From NCBI GenBank assembly GCA_017646185.1, contig JAGCNA010000090.1, positions 1 to 9,090 on the forward strand: DNA of 9,090 nt, given 5' to 3'. The notes under the pieces are model-generated. The model was given only the letters and a program-made list of their open reading frames with translations, did not search any database and was not told where the DNA came from. This document shows, in pieces, positions 1-6,077 of the stretch (position 1 is the first letter of the stretch; each line of letters begins with the position of its first letter). Source of the DNA: Clostridia bacterium (GTDB lineage: Bacteria; Bacillota; Clostridia; Oscillospirales; CAG-382). Both the position numbers and the translations under genes were made by a program.

Positions 1-1518
1 AACTTCGGGGTCGAAATTATACATAGGCTCGATATTTTCGCCCTTCTTTGTTCTCTTTAAATAGTTGTTTGTAATCTTTACAACCAGAGGAGAAAGGGCA
101 AGAACGCCGATAAGGTTGGGGATCATCATAAGTCCGTTAAACGTATCGGAAATATCCCACGCGAGAGAGGAGGTGAGCACTGCGCCGAAGATAACGGTGA
201 TAACGTGGATAATACGGAAGATAAAGGTGGTCTTTGCGCCGAAGAGATATTCCCAAGCCTTTGAGCCGTAATGAGACCAGCCGAGAATGGTGGTGAACGC
301 AAAAAGGAACATGGTGATGGCGATAAACTTTTCGCCGATATTGCCCCAAGAGAATACCGAGTTGAACGCACCGCCAACAAGCGTTGCATCGGTATATCCA
401 CCTGCGATTTCGCCGGTGATAACATTGAATACGCCGCCTTCAAGTCCGCCTGCGGTAAGTACAACAAGGGCGGTCATGGTGCATACTATCATAGTATCTG
501 CGAACACTTCGAAGATACCCCACATACCCTGCTTAACGGGTTCTTTAACGTTTGAATTTGAGTGAACCATAACGGAGGAACCCAAGCCTGCTTCGTTGGA
601 GAACACACCGCGCTTGAAGCCCTGAGTAACAACCTTGCTTACGATAGCGCCGATACCGCCGCCCACAAATGCTTCGGGCTTGAACGCATTAACGAAGATT
701 GCCTTGAATGCGGGGAAAATGTTTGCATAGTTTACGCAGATAACCGCAAGGCTTCCCAAAACGAAAAGCACTACCATAAAGGGTACGATCTTTTCTGCAA
801 CGGAGGCGATTCTCTTTAATCCGCCGAGAGTGATAAGGGCGGTAAGCACCATTATAACAGCGCCGAGAATGATATTGTAAAGAGAAACTCCGCTGAACAC
901 TTCTACAGAGGAAAGAGAAGAAACGTCAAATGCCTGCGCAACGTTGGTAACTATTTTGTTTACCTGACCCATGCTTCCGATACCGAAAGAAGCAAGCATT
1001 GTGAAGATACAGAAAAGGATTGCAAGACCCTTGCCCACGTACTTCATACCGCGCTTTTTGCCCAGACCGTCGGCAAGATAGTACATAGCACCGCCTGCCC
1101 ATTCGTCGTTTTCGTTCTTTCTGCGGTAAAAAATACCCAAAACGTTTTCCGCATAGTTGGTCATCATACCAAAGAATGCGGCTACCCACATCCAGAACAC
1201 GGAGCCTGCGCCGCCAACGCATATAGCGGCGGCAACACCTGCGATATTACCGGTACCTACCGTTGCGGCAAGTGCAGTACAAAGAGCCTGGAAAGGAGAT
1301 ATAACGCCTTTTTCCTTGCTGTGCTTAATAACGTCTTTTTTGAACATACTGCCCAGAGTATGCTTGAACCAGAGTCCTACGTGAGAAACCTGGAAAAACT
1401 TGGTGAGCACTGTAACGATAATGCCTGTGCCGATGAGAAGAAGCAGACCGAAAGCGCCCCATACGACACTGTTTATTTCGCCGTTTACGCTTTCTACCGC
1501 TTTTAAGAATTTGTCCAT
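1..1518 (-). CDS. Sodium:alanine/glycine symporter, AGCS family (3' end beyond window)
   Basis: This encodes a membrane transporter of the alanine/glycine:cation symporter (AGCS) family, which imports alanine or glycine with Na+. The minus-strand frame is open for 506 codons from ATG 1518-1516 to the left edge without a stop. Family members usually have about 440-540 residues, so little is missing. Recognisable motifs are the conserved segment around PFQALCTALAATVGTGNIAG (residues 75-94), the AGCS signature-like GGAGSVFWMWV (102-112), and GVFSNEAGLGS (304-314). About ten hydrophobic segments alternate with short loops, and the tail (486-506) is polar. The start is supported by GGAGG (1532-1528) nine bases upstream. 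A tandem glycine riboswitch precedes the gene, so glycine is the likely controlling ligand and a likely substrate. Choosing between glycine and alanine is inference. Plus-strand open frames across this stretch are shadows. Confidence 0.95.
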   Translation of the reverse strand, partial: MDKFLKAVESVNGEINSVVWGAFGLLLLIGTGIIVTVLTKFFQVSHVGLWFKHTLGSMFKKDVIKHSKEKGVISPFQALCTALAATVGTGNIAGVAAAICVGGAGSVFWMWVAAFFGMMTNYAENVLGIFYRRKNENDEWAGGAMYYLADGLGKKRGMKYVGKGLAILFCIFTMLASFGIGSMGQVNKIVTNVAQAFDVSSLSSVEVFSGVSLYNIILGAVIMVLTALITLGGLKRIASVAEKIVPFMVVLFVLGSLAVICVNYANIFPAFKAIFVNAFKPEAFVGGGIGAIVSKVVTQGFKRGVFSNEAGLGSSVMVHSNSNVKEPVKQGMWGIFEVFADTMIVCTMTALVVLTAGGLEGGVFNVITGEIAGGYTDATLVGGAFNSVFSWGNIGEKFIAITMFLFAFTTILGWSHYGSKAWEYLFGAKTTFIFRIIHVITVIFGAVLTSSLAWDISDTFNGLMMIPNLIGVLALSPLVVKITNNYLKRTKKGENIEPMYNFDPEV

Positions 1519-1565
1519 AAAAATGAACCTCCAAAATATTTTTTACCGAATAACCTATTCTAAAA

Positions 1566-1646
1566 ACAATCACCCCCAAAAGCCCGGCGGCTTTTCGGGG
1601 GCTCCGACAATCACCCCAAAAAGCCTTAGGCTTTTCGGGGGCCCCG
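1566..1646 (-). repeat. Two tandem ~40-nt hairpin units in the symporter leader
   Basis: Two adjacent copies of one unit (1566-1606, 41 nt; 1607-1646, 40 nt) both start ACAATCACCCC and end CGGGGG-C-(T/C)-CCG on the plus strand. Each folds on itself: 1573-1584 with 1589-1601, and 1614-1625 with 1629-1640. In the symporter RNA (minus strand) the second copy gives a 12-bp stem, with one G.U pair, closed by UAA; the first has a single bulged base. Loops and inner stem bases differ while pairing is kept. The units lie between the terminator and the ribosome binding site, so they would be in the full-length mRNA leader. Their function is unknown; they resemble other hairpins in this window (3584-3615, 6416-6445). 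Confidence 0.8.
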
Positions 1647-1681
1647 AAAAAAATTCACCGCCAACCTTTCGGATAGCGGTG
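1647..1681 (-). terminator. Intrinsic terminator of the glycine riboswitch
   Basis: On the minus strand the RNA forms CACCGC / GCGGUG (1681-1676 with 1661-1656). An inner helix UAUCC / GGUUG with one U-U mismatch extends it, capped by a GAAA tetraloop. AA and seven U residues follow (1655-1647). This is a standard Rho-independent terminator placed between the riboswitch and the symporter start, so it is the likely expression platform. Its 5' arm contains GCUAUCCG, which is perfectly complementary to the riboswitch linker (1853-1846). Confidence 0.85.
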
Positions 1682-1766
1682 AAAAAGAGAAAGCGACATA
1701 CAGTGCCCCGAAAATGCTTTTGCACTTCCGAAAACACCAAATACGGATATTCCGTACGGTTAATTG

Positions 1767-1938
1767 ATCTGTCCTTTTGCCTGAGAGATTATGGTTTAAA
1801 CCCTTTGCCCCTTCGGCATTCGCTCTTAGCGAACTTCTCCAGATTGCTATCCGTCAACAGTCTTCGTCTTAAAGACACCCGAGAGTATTACCCCTTTGGA
1901 AAGGCTTACTGCCTTATCTCCTGCTGATTTCATATAGC
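1767..1938 (-). promoter_or_regulatory. Tandem glycine riboswitch (gcvT element) with kink-turn leader
   Basis: Read on the minus strand, this is a two-aptamer glycine riboswitch upstream of the AGCS symporter. Aptamer 1 runs 1926-1855, with P1 formed by CAGCAG (1926-1921) and CUGUUG (1860-1855), and core CCAAAGGGGUAA...CUCUCGGGU. Aptamer 2 runs 1844-1767, with P1 AUCUG/CAGAU and the textbook cores GCCGAAGGGGCAAA and CUCUCAGGCAAAAGGACAG. The linker UUGACGGAUAGCAAUCUGG and the leader GAGCUAUAUGA can form the known P0/kink-turn helix, via GCUAU 1938-1934 and AUAGC 1850-1846. Aptamer 1 is unusual in carrying a small hairpin GUCU-UUA-AGAC (1876-1866) where the GGCAAAAGGAC segment normally runs uninterrupted. 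The sequence alone does not prove whether glycine turns the gene on or off. Confidence 0.93.
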
Positions 1939-1958
1939 TCTATTCGGTTATTACGCTA

Positions 1959-1987
1959 ATAATACTACTTTTGACGAAATGTGTCAA
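1959..1987 (-). promoter_or_regulatory. SigA-type promoter of the riboswitch-symporter transcript
   Basis: The minus strand has TTGACA (1987-1982), a 17-bp spacer and TATTAT (1964-1959). This places the transcript start near 1952, about 14 bases before the kink-turn leader of the riboswitch. An A/T-rich stretch upstream (about 1998-2020) could act as an UP element. Confidence 0.85.
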
Positions 1988-2046
1988 TAGATTTAAGTAA
2001 ATTTTAAAAAATTTTAAACGCACATCTTTTAACCGAGCGGCTGTTC

Positions 2047-2075
2047 TTGACTTTTTCTTAATAAAATAGTATCAT
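2047..2075 (+). promoter_or_regulatory. Promoter of the chromate-transporter-family operon
   Basis: TTGACT (2047-2052), a 17-bp spacer and TATCAT (2070-2075) predict a start near 2082 and a leader of only about 20 bases. The -10 element lies within a palindrome AGTAT-C-ATACT (2068-2078), and a wider TAGTA...TACTA inverted pair spans 2067-2084. These are possible operator half-sites, but no regulator is encoded nearby. The promoter is divergent from the symporter promoter. Confidence 0.7.
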
Positions 2076-2101
2076 ACTGTACTAAAGGAGAGGTTTTTGA
2101 T

Positions 2102-2671
2102 ATGAGTGAAAAAAGTAATAAGCTTGGCGCTTGTTTACAGCTTTTCTGGTCTTTTTTCAAGATCGGCGCTTTGACCTTCGGCGGCGGCGCGGCTATGATA
2201 AGCTTTATTTCTGCCGAAACGGTGGATAAAAAGAAATGGATAACCGATGAAGAAATGCTGGATATAGTTACCGTGGCAGAAAGCACCCCCGGCCCCATTG
2301 CCATAAACACCGCAACCTTTGTGGGTTACCGTGCGGCAGGGGTTTTGGGAAGCGTTGTTGCCACGCTGGGCACGGTTGTTCCGCCCTTTATTATAATGCT
2401 GTTTATTGCGGCGTTTTTTGATTTCTTCAAGAGCATAGAAGCCATAAACTATATGTTTACGGGAGTACGCATAGGCGTTATCGCTCTTATACTCAAGGCG
2501 TTTTTAAAAATGTTTTCCTCCTGCAAAAAGGATGCTTTCTTTTACGTTATGTTTGCCCTTGCTTTTTGTGCGGTGGCGGTGTTTGGTGCAGGCACCATTC
2601 CCGTTATTATTTCCGCAGGACTTATAGGCGTTGGCAGTGTGCTGGTTTCTTTGAGGAGGGCTAAAAAATGA
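2102..2671 (+). CDS. Chromate transporter family (CHR) protein, short form, first half
   Basis: This 189-residue membrane protein is a single-domain member of the chromate ion transporter family. Long CHR proteins have two such domains fused; here they are separate genes. Family motifs are FKIGALTFGGGAAM (residues 19-32) and the ESTPGPIAIN segment (60-69) followed by ATFVG. About five hydrophobic segments follow, including 82-107, 117-134 and 146-183, and the protein ends in a basic RRAKK tail. Start ATG 2102 has AAAGGAGAGG (2084-2093) nine bases upstream. The stop overlaps the next start as ATGA, so the two halves are translationally coupled and probably form a heteromeric transporter. Known short CHR pairs export chromate in some bacteria. 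Whether chromate is the physiological substrate here is unknown, because many such pairs have untested roles. Confidence 0.92.
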   Translation: MSEKSNKLGACLQLFWSFFKIGALTFGGGAAMISFISAETVDKKKWITDEEMLDIVTVAESTPGPIAINTATFVGYRAAGVLGSVVATLGTVVPPFIIMLFIAAFFDFFKSIEAINYMFTGVRIGVIALILKAFLKMFSSCKKDAFFYVMFALAFCAVAVFGAGTIPVIISAGLIGVGSVLVSLRRAKK

Positions 2672-3243
2672 CAGAGCTTTTATATCTTTTATGGACCTTC
2701 TTTAAGATCGGCGCCTGCACATTCGGCGGCGGATACGCTATGGTTGAGCTTGTAAAAGAGCAGGTTACCGCCAACGGCTGGATGGAAATGCAGGAGGTTT
2801 TGGATTTTATAGCCATAAGCGAAAGCACCCCCGGCCCCATTGCCATAAACATGGCTACCTACGTGGGATTTAACGTGGCGGGACTTCCCGGTGCGTTTAT
2901 GGCAACCGCAGGCGTGGTACTTCCTTCCCTGATAGTTATAATGATAATAGCGCGGTTTTACAAAAAGTTTATTGTGAACTCCTACGTTGCGGGAGCGATG
3001 CGCGGGTTGCGTCCCGCTGCCATTGCCCTTATTGCCGCGGCTATGATATCTTTTGCGGCAGAGGTCTTTTTGCCCGTGGGATTTTCGGTTGGCAACTTTT
3101 TGACATTTGAAATGCTGTTTTCCGTAATAACTTTAGGTCTGTGTCTGTTTTTGGTTTATAAAAAAGCAAAACCCCACTATATACTGCTGCTTTCCGCTAT
3201 GTGCGGTCTGCTTTGGGGAAGTATACAGAATATATTTATGTAA
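2668..3243 (+). CDS. Chromate transporter family (CHR) protein, short form, second half
   Basis: This 191-residue paralogue of the preceding gene is the partner half of the presumed two-subunit CHR transporter. It repeats the family motifs: FFKIGACTFGGGYAM (residues 11-25) and ESTPGPIAINMATYVG (52-67). Several hydrophobic segments follow, with strongly non-polar stretches at 72-96, 115-135, 148-163 and 171-185. A GGAGGG site (2654-2659) inside the previous gene precedes the ATG, which overlaps the upstream stop by four bases. The two genes share a 31-nt identical stretch over the ESTPGPIAIN codons (2279-2309 and 2821-2851), consistent with an old duplication under strong constraint. No terminator-like hairpin follows; the next promoter begins three bases after the stop codon, so some readthrough into the TM2 gene is possible. 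Confidence 0.92.
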   Translation: MTELLYLLWTFFKIGACTFGGGYAMVELVKEQVTANGWMEMQEVLDFIAISESTPGPIAINMATYVGFNVAGLPGAFMATAGVVLPSLIVIMIIARFYKKFIVNSYVAGAMRGLRPAAIALIAAAMISFAAEVFLPVGFSVGNFLTFEMLFSVITLGLCLFLVYKKAKPHYILLLSAMCGLLWGSIQNIFM

Positions 3244-3245
3244 TC

Positions 3246-3274
3246 TTGACAAAAAACCACAAAAGATGTATACT
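3246..3274 (+). promoter_or_regulatory. Strong promoter of the TM2-domain gene
   Basis: TTGACA (3246-3251), a 17-bp spacer and TATACT (3269-3274) match the vegetative consensus at 11 of 12 positions. The predicted start near 3281 gives a leader of roughly 30 bases carrying AAAGGAG (3294-3300). Confidence 0.85.
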
Positions 3275-3309
3275 TTTTACAAGATCTATATTTAAAGGAG
3301 TAATATATA

Positions 3310-3579
3310 ATGCAACAGAAATCACGTGCCAGAGCCGCTGTATTTGCGTTCTTATTGGGCGGTGTGGGCATACACTCTTTTTATCTCGGTTTTAAAACAA
3401 AAGGAATTATGCACATAGTAATGTATGTGCTCGGTGTTTCCTTGGCGTGGATACCCTATGTGGGCTGGGTAACCGGAGTTCCTTTGGCAATAGCAAACTC
3501 TATCTGGGCATTGGTTGAAGCTATAAAGATAGTTGCCAACAGAAACTTTGTGGATGCCCACGGAAATACACTGGCGTAA
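3310..3579 (+). CDS. TM2 domain-containing small membrane protein
   Basis: This 89-residue protein carries the TM2 domain. A basic N-terminus (KSRARAA) leads into the first helix with LLGGVGIHSFYLGF (residues 15-28), the typical G-x-H-x-FYLG signature at the turn. A second hydrophobic stretch (33-62) and IWALVEAIKI (65-74) follow. The last corresponds to the usual IWxLIDxxxI end of the family, with Glu70 in place of the common Asp. TM2 proteins are small membrane proteins of mostly unknown function in bacteria. Start ATG 3310 follows AAAGGAG with a 9-base gap. The gene has its own near-consensus promoter and a hairpin after the stop, so it is probably a monocistronic, well-expressed unit. Nothing nearby identifies its partner. 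Confidence 0.9.
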   Translation: MQQKSRARAAVFAFLLGGVGIHSFYLGFKTKGIMHIVMYVLGVSLAWIPYVGWVTGVPLAIANSIWALVEAIKIVANRNFVDAHGNTLA

Positions 3580-3583
3580 CAAA

Positions 3584-3615
3584 CACCCCAAGATTCCGCA
3601 AGGTATCTTGGGGTG
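3584..3615 (+). terminator. Hairpin after the TM2 gene (probable terminator or repeat unit)
   Basis: CACCCCAAGAT (3584-3594) and ATCTTGGGGTG (3605-3615) form a perfect 11-bp stem with a 10-base loop, five bases after the TM2 stop codon. There is no T-run behind it, so it is not a classic intrinsic terminator; it may instead stabilise the mRNA end. Its right flank GGGGTGATTG (3610-3619) is identical to the flank of both hairpin units in the symporter leader, so it may belong to the same repeat family. Confidence 0.55.
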
Positions 3616-3616
3616 A

Positions 3617-3645
3617 TTGACATTTACACTTTATTATTATATAAT
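3617..3645 (+). promoter_or_regulatory. Perfect consensus promoter of the propeller-SGNH-HAD operon
   Basis: TTGACA (3617-3622), exactly 17 bases, and TATAAT (3640-3645) match the consensus at all 12 positions. The start is expected near 3652, so the transcript would begin almost directly with the ribosome binding site GAGGTGAT (3652-3659), giving a leader of about 14 bases. The -35 box begins two bases after the preceding hairpin. Confidence 0.9.
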
Positions 3646-3665
3646 CTTTTCGAGGTGATTATTAA

Positions 3666-4520
3666 ATGAGATATGCAGAAGTCTTACATCAGAACCAACA
3701 CATGCAGGGCTTTACTACAGACGATAAGTACATTTACTGGTCCTTTACGGACACGCTGGTGAAAACCACCCACGAGAGCACGGTTAAGCGCTGTGTCCCT
3801 ATCTTTGGCGGACATTTGGGTGATATTGATTACCACGACGGAAAGCTTTACGCTTCCTATATGGGCAACTGCCTTCCCGACCACGCATGGAATGATTGGA
3901 CTTCATTTAAAATATACGTTTTTGATGCGGAAACTCTGGAAACCGTAAATATTATAAACTTGGATATCTGCGATTATTACAAATCCCTTAAGGGTACGGA
4001 CGCGGATACAAGAGGATTTCAGGGTATAGACGGAGTTGCCATTGGCAAAATTCCCGGCACCGAGGAATGGCGTATGTTTGTTGCCTGCGCTCTGGACACC
4101 GGTGAAAAATACGAAAACAACATTATCATGCGCTTTACCCTTGACGGGGTTTACGAAACCGAATATCACATAAATACGGGCAACACCGTGTTTGGCATAC
4201 AGAATCTGGATTATGACCGCACCACCGGTGAATTTTGGTTTTCCACCTACGGGGGAAGCGAAAAATACCAGCCCAAGGAAACTCTTTTTAAAACCGACGT
4301 AAATCTGACCAAGGCAGAAGAAAAGTTCTGTTATTCCTCCCCTTACGGATTTGAATGCAGAGGAAACGGAAAATATCTTTGCTCTATGCATTGGGGCAAA
4401 AACAGAAACACCAACGGCGGCGCATACGAATGCGAAAAGGATTTCTTTAAAACCAAAAAGACGGAATTTGAAATTAAAGATTATATAGACGGTATTTTAA
4501 AGGCGGAGGGCGTTATATGA
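3666..4520 (+). CDS. Protein of unknown function with beta-propeller-like strand repeats
   Basis: I do not recognise this 284-residue protein as a named family. It has no signal peptide or membrane segment and should be cytoplasmic. The sequence looks like a beta-propeller: recurring units of the kind DDKYIYWSFTD-(loop)-hydrophobic strand occur at about residues 13-36, 51-66 followed by 81-95, 117-141 followed by 152-169, 176-195, and 226-241. Tandem W/Y-F-S strand ends such as YIYWSF, LYASYMG, FWFSTYGG and YLCSMHWG support this. Conserved-looking His and Asp residues (His50, Asp53, His73, Asp122) could line a pocket, but no catalytic motif is evident. The start ATG 3666 follows GAGGTGAT. The stop overlaps the SGNH-lipoprotein start as ATGA, so the two are co-translated. 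The propeller fold is inference; a carbohydrate- or ligand-related role is only a guess from its neighbour. Confidence 0.85.
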   Translation: MRYAEVLHQNQHMQGFTTDDKYIYWSFTDTLVKTTHESTVKRCVPIFGGHLGDIDYHDGKLYASYMGNCLPDHAWNDWTSFKIYVFDAETLETVNIINLDICDYYKSLKGTDADTRGFQGIDGVAIGKIPGTEEWRMFVACALDTGEKYENNIIMRFTLDGVYETEYHINTGNTVFGIQNLDYDRTTGEFWFSTYGGSEKYQPKETLFKTDVNLTKAEEKFCYSSPYGFECRGNGKYLCSMHWGKNRNTNGGAYECEKDFFKTKKTEFEIKDYIDGILKAEGVI

Positions 4521-5389
4521 AAAAGCTTTTGCTTTTTGCTTTGTGCTTTATCCTTTGCTCCGCTTTGTTCGGCTGTGAGCTGGAAATAAACACGAGCGTG
4601 GATATTAACGAGGTTTCCCTGCCAGACGAACCCTCCGAGCAAAGCAAGGAGGAAAGCGCGGTTTTGGAAAGCACGGGGCTTACTGCCGATGACGTGGTGG
4701 TTTTCTTCGGAGATTCCATTGCGGCGGGATACGGGCTTGCCGACGAGGAAAACGAGAGATATTCATCTCTTATTGCCGCAGAATACGGCTGTACCGTGTA
4801 TAACTACGCCGTTTCCGGCGATGACGGCAAGGACCTGCTTGAGCTTTTGGCAGAAGGCAACTGCGAACACCTGAAGGACGCCACGGTTATAGTTTTATCC
4901 ATCGGCGCAAACAACGTGCTTAAGGCGGCAGATGCCCTTATACCCTATTTTGAAGACCTGCAAAACGGCACCGCAACCGAAACCCTTGACGTTACCGACG
5001 TTATGAACGTGGTTGCTCAGGGGATTGACAGATTCAAGACCGAGCTTCCCCGGATCATACAAGCGTTGAGAGAAGTTAACGCAGACGCAAAGATAATATT
5101 CCAGACGGTGTACAATCCTTACAGAGATTTTACCGAATTCAAGGTAGAGCAAAACGGTTTTACCCTTTCCTTTGCGGCGGTTTCCGCCAGCAGTGTTATC
5201 GCGCTTAACGACGTGATCGAAAACGGTGCGGAAGCAAACGGATATACCGTATGCGAGGTATATACACCCTTTAAGGAATACGAAGGAAACCTTATAAACG
5301 CTCTGCCCGACGGAAGCAACGTTGACCCCCACCCCAACAAGGAAGGGCACAAGCTCCTTGCCGAGCTTGTGGCAGATGCTGTGAAATGA
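4517..5389 (+). CDS. SGNH/GDSL hydrolase lipoprotein
   Basis: This is a predicted surface lipoprotein esterase of 290 residues. The N-terminus is a lipoprotein signal: two Lys, a hydrophobic core, then lipobox LFGC with Cys20 as the lipidated residue. An acidic, Ser/Glu-rich linker (about 21-57) follows. The hydrolase domain begins at VVFFGDSIAAGYG, with the nucleophile Ser67 in the GDS motif. Block II is YAVSG (97-101), block III is GANN (130-133) with Asn132, and the C-terminal VDPHPNKEGH supplies Asp270 and His272. This is a full SGNH catalytic set. Family members hydrolyse acyl or acetyl esters on lipids, glycans or small molecules; the substrate cannot be read from the sequence. A GGAGGG site (4505-4510) precedes the ATG, which overlaps the propeller gene by four bases. 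The next gene overlaps it in the same way. Confidence 0.92.
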   Translation: MKKLLLFALCFILCSALFGCELEINTSVDINEVSLPDEPSEQSKEESAVLESTGLTADDVVVFFGDSIAAGYGLADEENERYSSLIAAEYGCTVYNYAVSGDDGKDLLELLAEGNCEHLKDATVIVLSIGANNVLKAADALIPYFEDLQNGTATETLDVTDVMNVVAQGIDRFKTELPRIIQALREVNADAKIIFQTVYNPYRDFTEFKVEQNGFTLSFAAVSASSVIALNDVIENGAEANGYTVCEVYTPFKEYEGNLINALPDGSNVDPHPNKEGHKLLAELVADAVK

Positions 5390-6039
5390 AAAAATACAAG
5401 TATATACTTTTTGATCTGGACGGAATGATGGTAAACACCGACGCAGGCGTGTTTAACTGCGTGTGCTACGCCCACGAAAAATTAGGGTATCCCGTTCCCG
5501 ATAAGGAAACGCTTAAAAAATATATGGGGCCTCCCCTTAAATATTCCTTTGTGAACTTCAGCGGAATGTCTACCGAGGAAAGCGAGCAGGCGCTTGCTTT
5601 TTACCGCGAGAGATATTCGGTTACGGGACTTTATGAAGGCCACGTTTTTGACGGTATTCCCGAATTGCTTAAGGCGTTGAAGGAAAGCGGCGTACTGCTG
5701 GGTACTGCCACCTCCAAGCCCGAGGAATATGCGGCAAAGATACTTGAGCATTTTGATATTGCAAAGTATTTTGATAAAATAACCGGTGCCACCTTCGGGG
5801 ACAGCCGCGCCCACAAGCATCAGGTGGTGGAAGAAGCCATACGCAGATTCGGTTCCCCCGATAAAAGCGAGGTGCTCCTTATCGGCGACAGAAAGTACGA
5901 TACCGAAGGCGCCCACAAGGTGGGTATCGCCTGCTTCGGCGTGTATATGGATTGCGCAGAGGAAGGCGAGCACGAACAAGCCGGCGCAGACTATATCGCC
6001 CACGGAGTAAAGGAATTAACAGAAGCATTGCTGAAGTAA
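5386..6039 (+). CDS. HAD-superfamily phosphatase, phosphoglycolate phosphatase-like
   Basis: This is a 217-residue cytoplasmic hydrolase of the haloacid dehalogenase superfamily with an alpha-helical cap between motifs I and II (the Gph/PGMB subfamily layout). Motif I is FDLDGM with nucleophile Asp10 and acid/base Asp12. Motif II is GTATSKP with Thr109, motif III is probably Lys144, and motif IV is IGDRKYD with Asp168 and Asp172 for Mg2+. The residue after DxDG is Met14 where Thr or Val is usual; this position is structural rather than catalytic, so activity is expected. Likely substrates are small phosphate monoesters, unassigned. Its ATG overlaps the SGNH stop by four bases and has no strong ribosome binding site, which points to translational coupling. 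It ends the operon, and a terminator lies about 300 bases downstream. Confidence 0.92.
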   Translation: MKKYKYILFDLDGMMVNTDAGVFNCVCYAHEKLGYPVPDKETLKKYMGPPLKYSFVNFSGMSTEESEQALAFYRERYSVTGLYEGHVFDGIPELLKALKESGVLLGTATSKPEEYAAKILEHFDIAKYFDKITGATFGDSRAHKHQVVEEAIRRFGSPDKSEVLLIGDRKYDTEGAHKVGIACFGVYMDCAEEGEHEQAGADYIAHGVKELTEALLK

Positions 6040-6040
6040 A

Positions 6041-6057
6041 AACTATGAACTATGAAC
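6041..6057 (+). repeat. Tandem AACTATG heptamer
   Basis: Two perfect AACTATG copies plus a third partial AAC follow one base after the HAD stop codon. The tract is short and lies at the boundary between the gene and the structured intergenic block. No function is assigned. Confidence 0.7.
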
Positions 6058-6077
6058 GGTGAGCCACCCCAGGCTAC

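Noticed and set aside
271..1506. Plus-strand open frames of 61-98 codons opposite the symporter
   Set aside because: They lie antisense to the AGCS gene, lack ribosome binding sites and family motifs, and are explained by the strong coding bias of the minus strand.
1400..1927. Plus-strand 175-codon open frame
   Set aside because: It runs antisense through the riboswitch, terminator and hairpin units; the predicted protein has no recognisable domain and the region is accounted for by RNA structure.
2029..2852. Two minus-strand open frames sharing the start MFMAMGPGVLS
   Set aside because: The shared start is only the reverse complement of the 31-nt repeat and conserved codons in the two CHR genes; both are antisense shadows.
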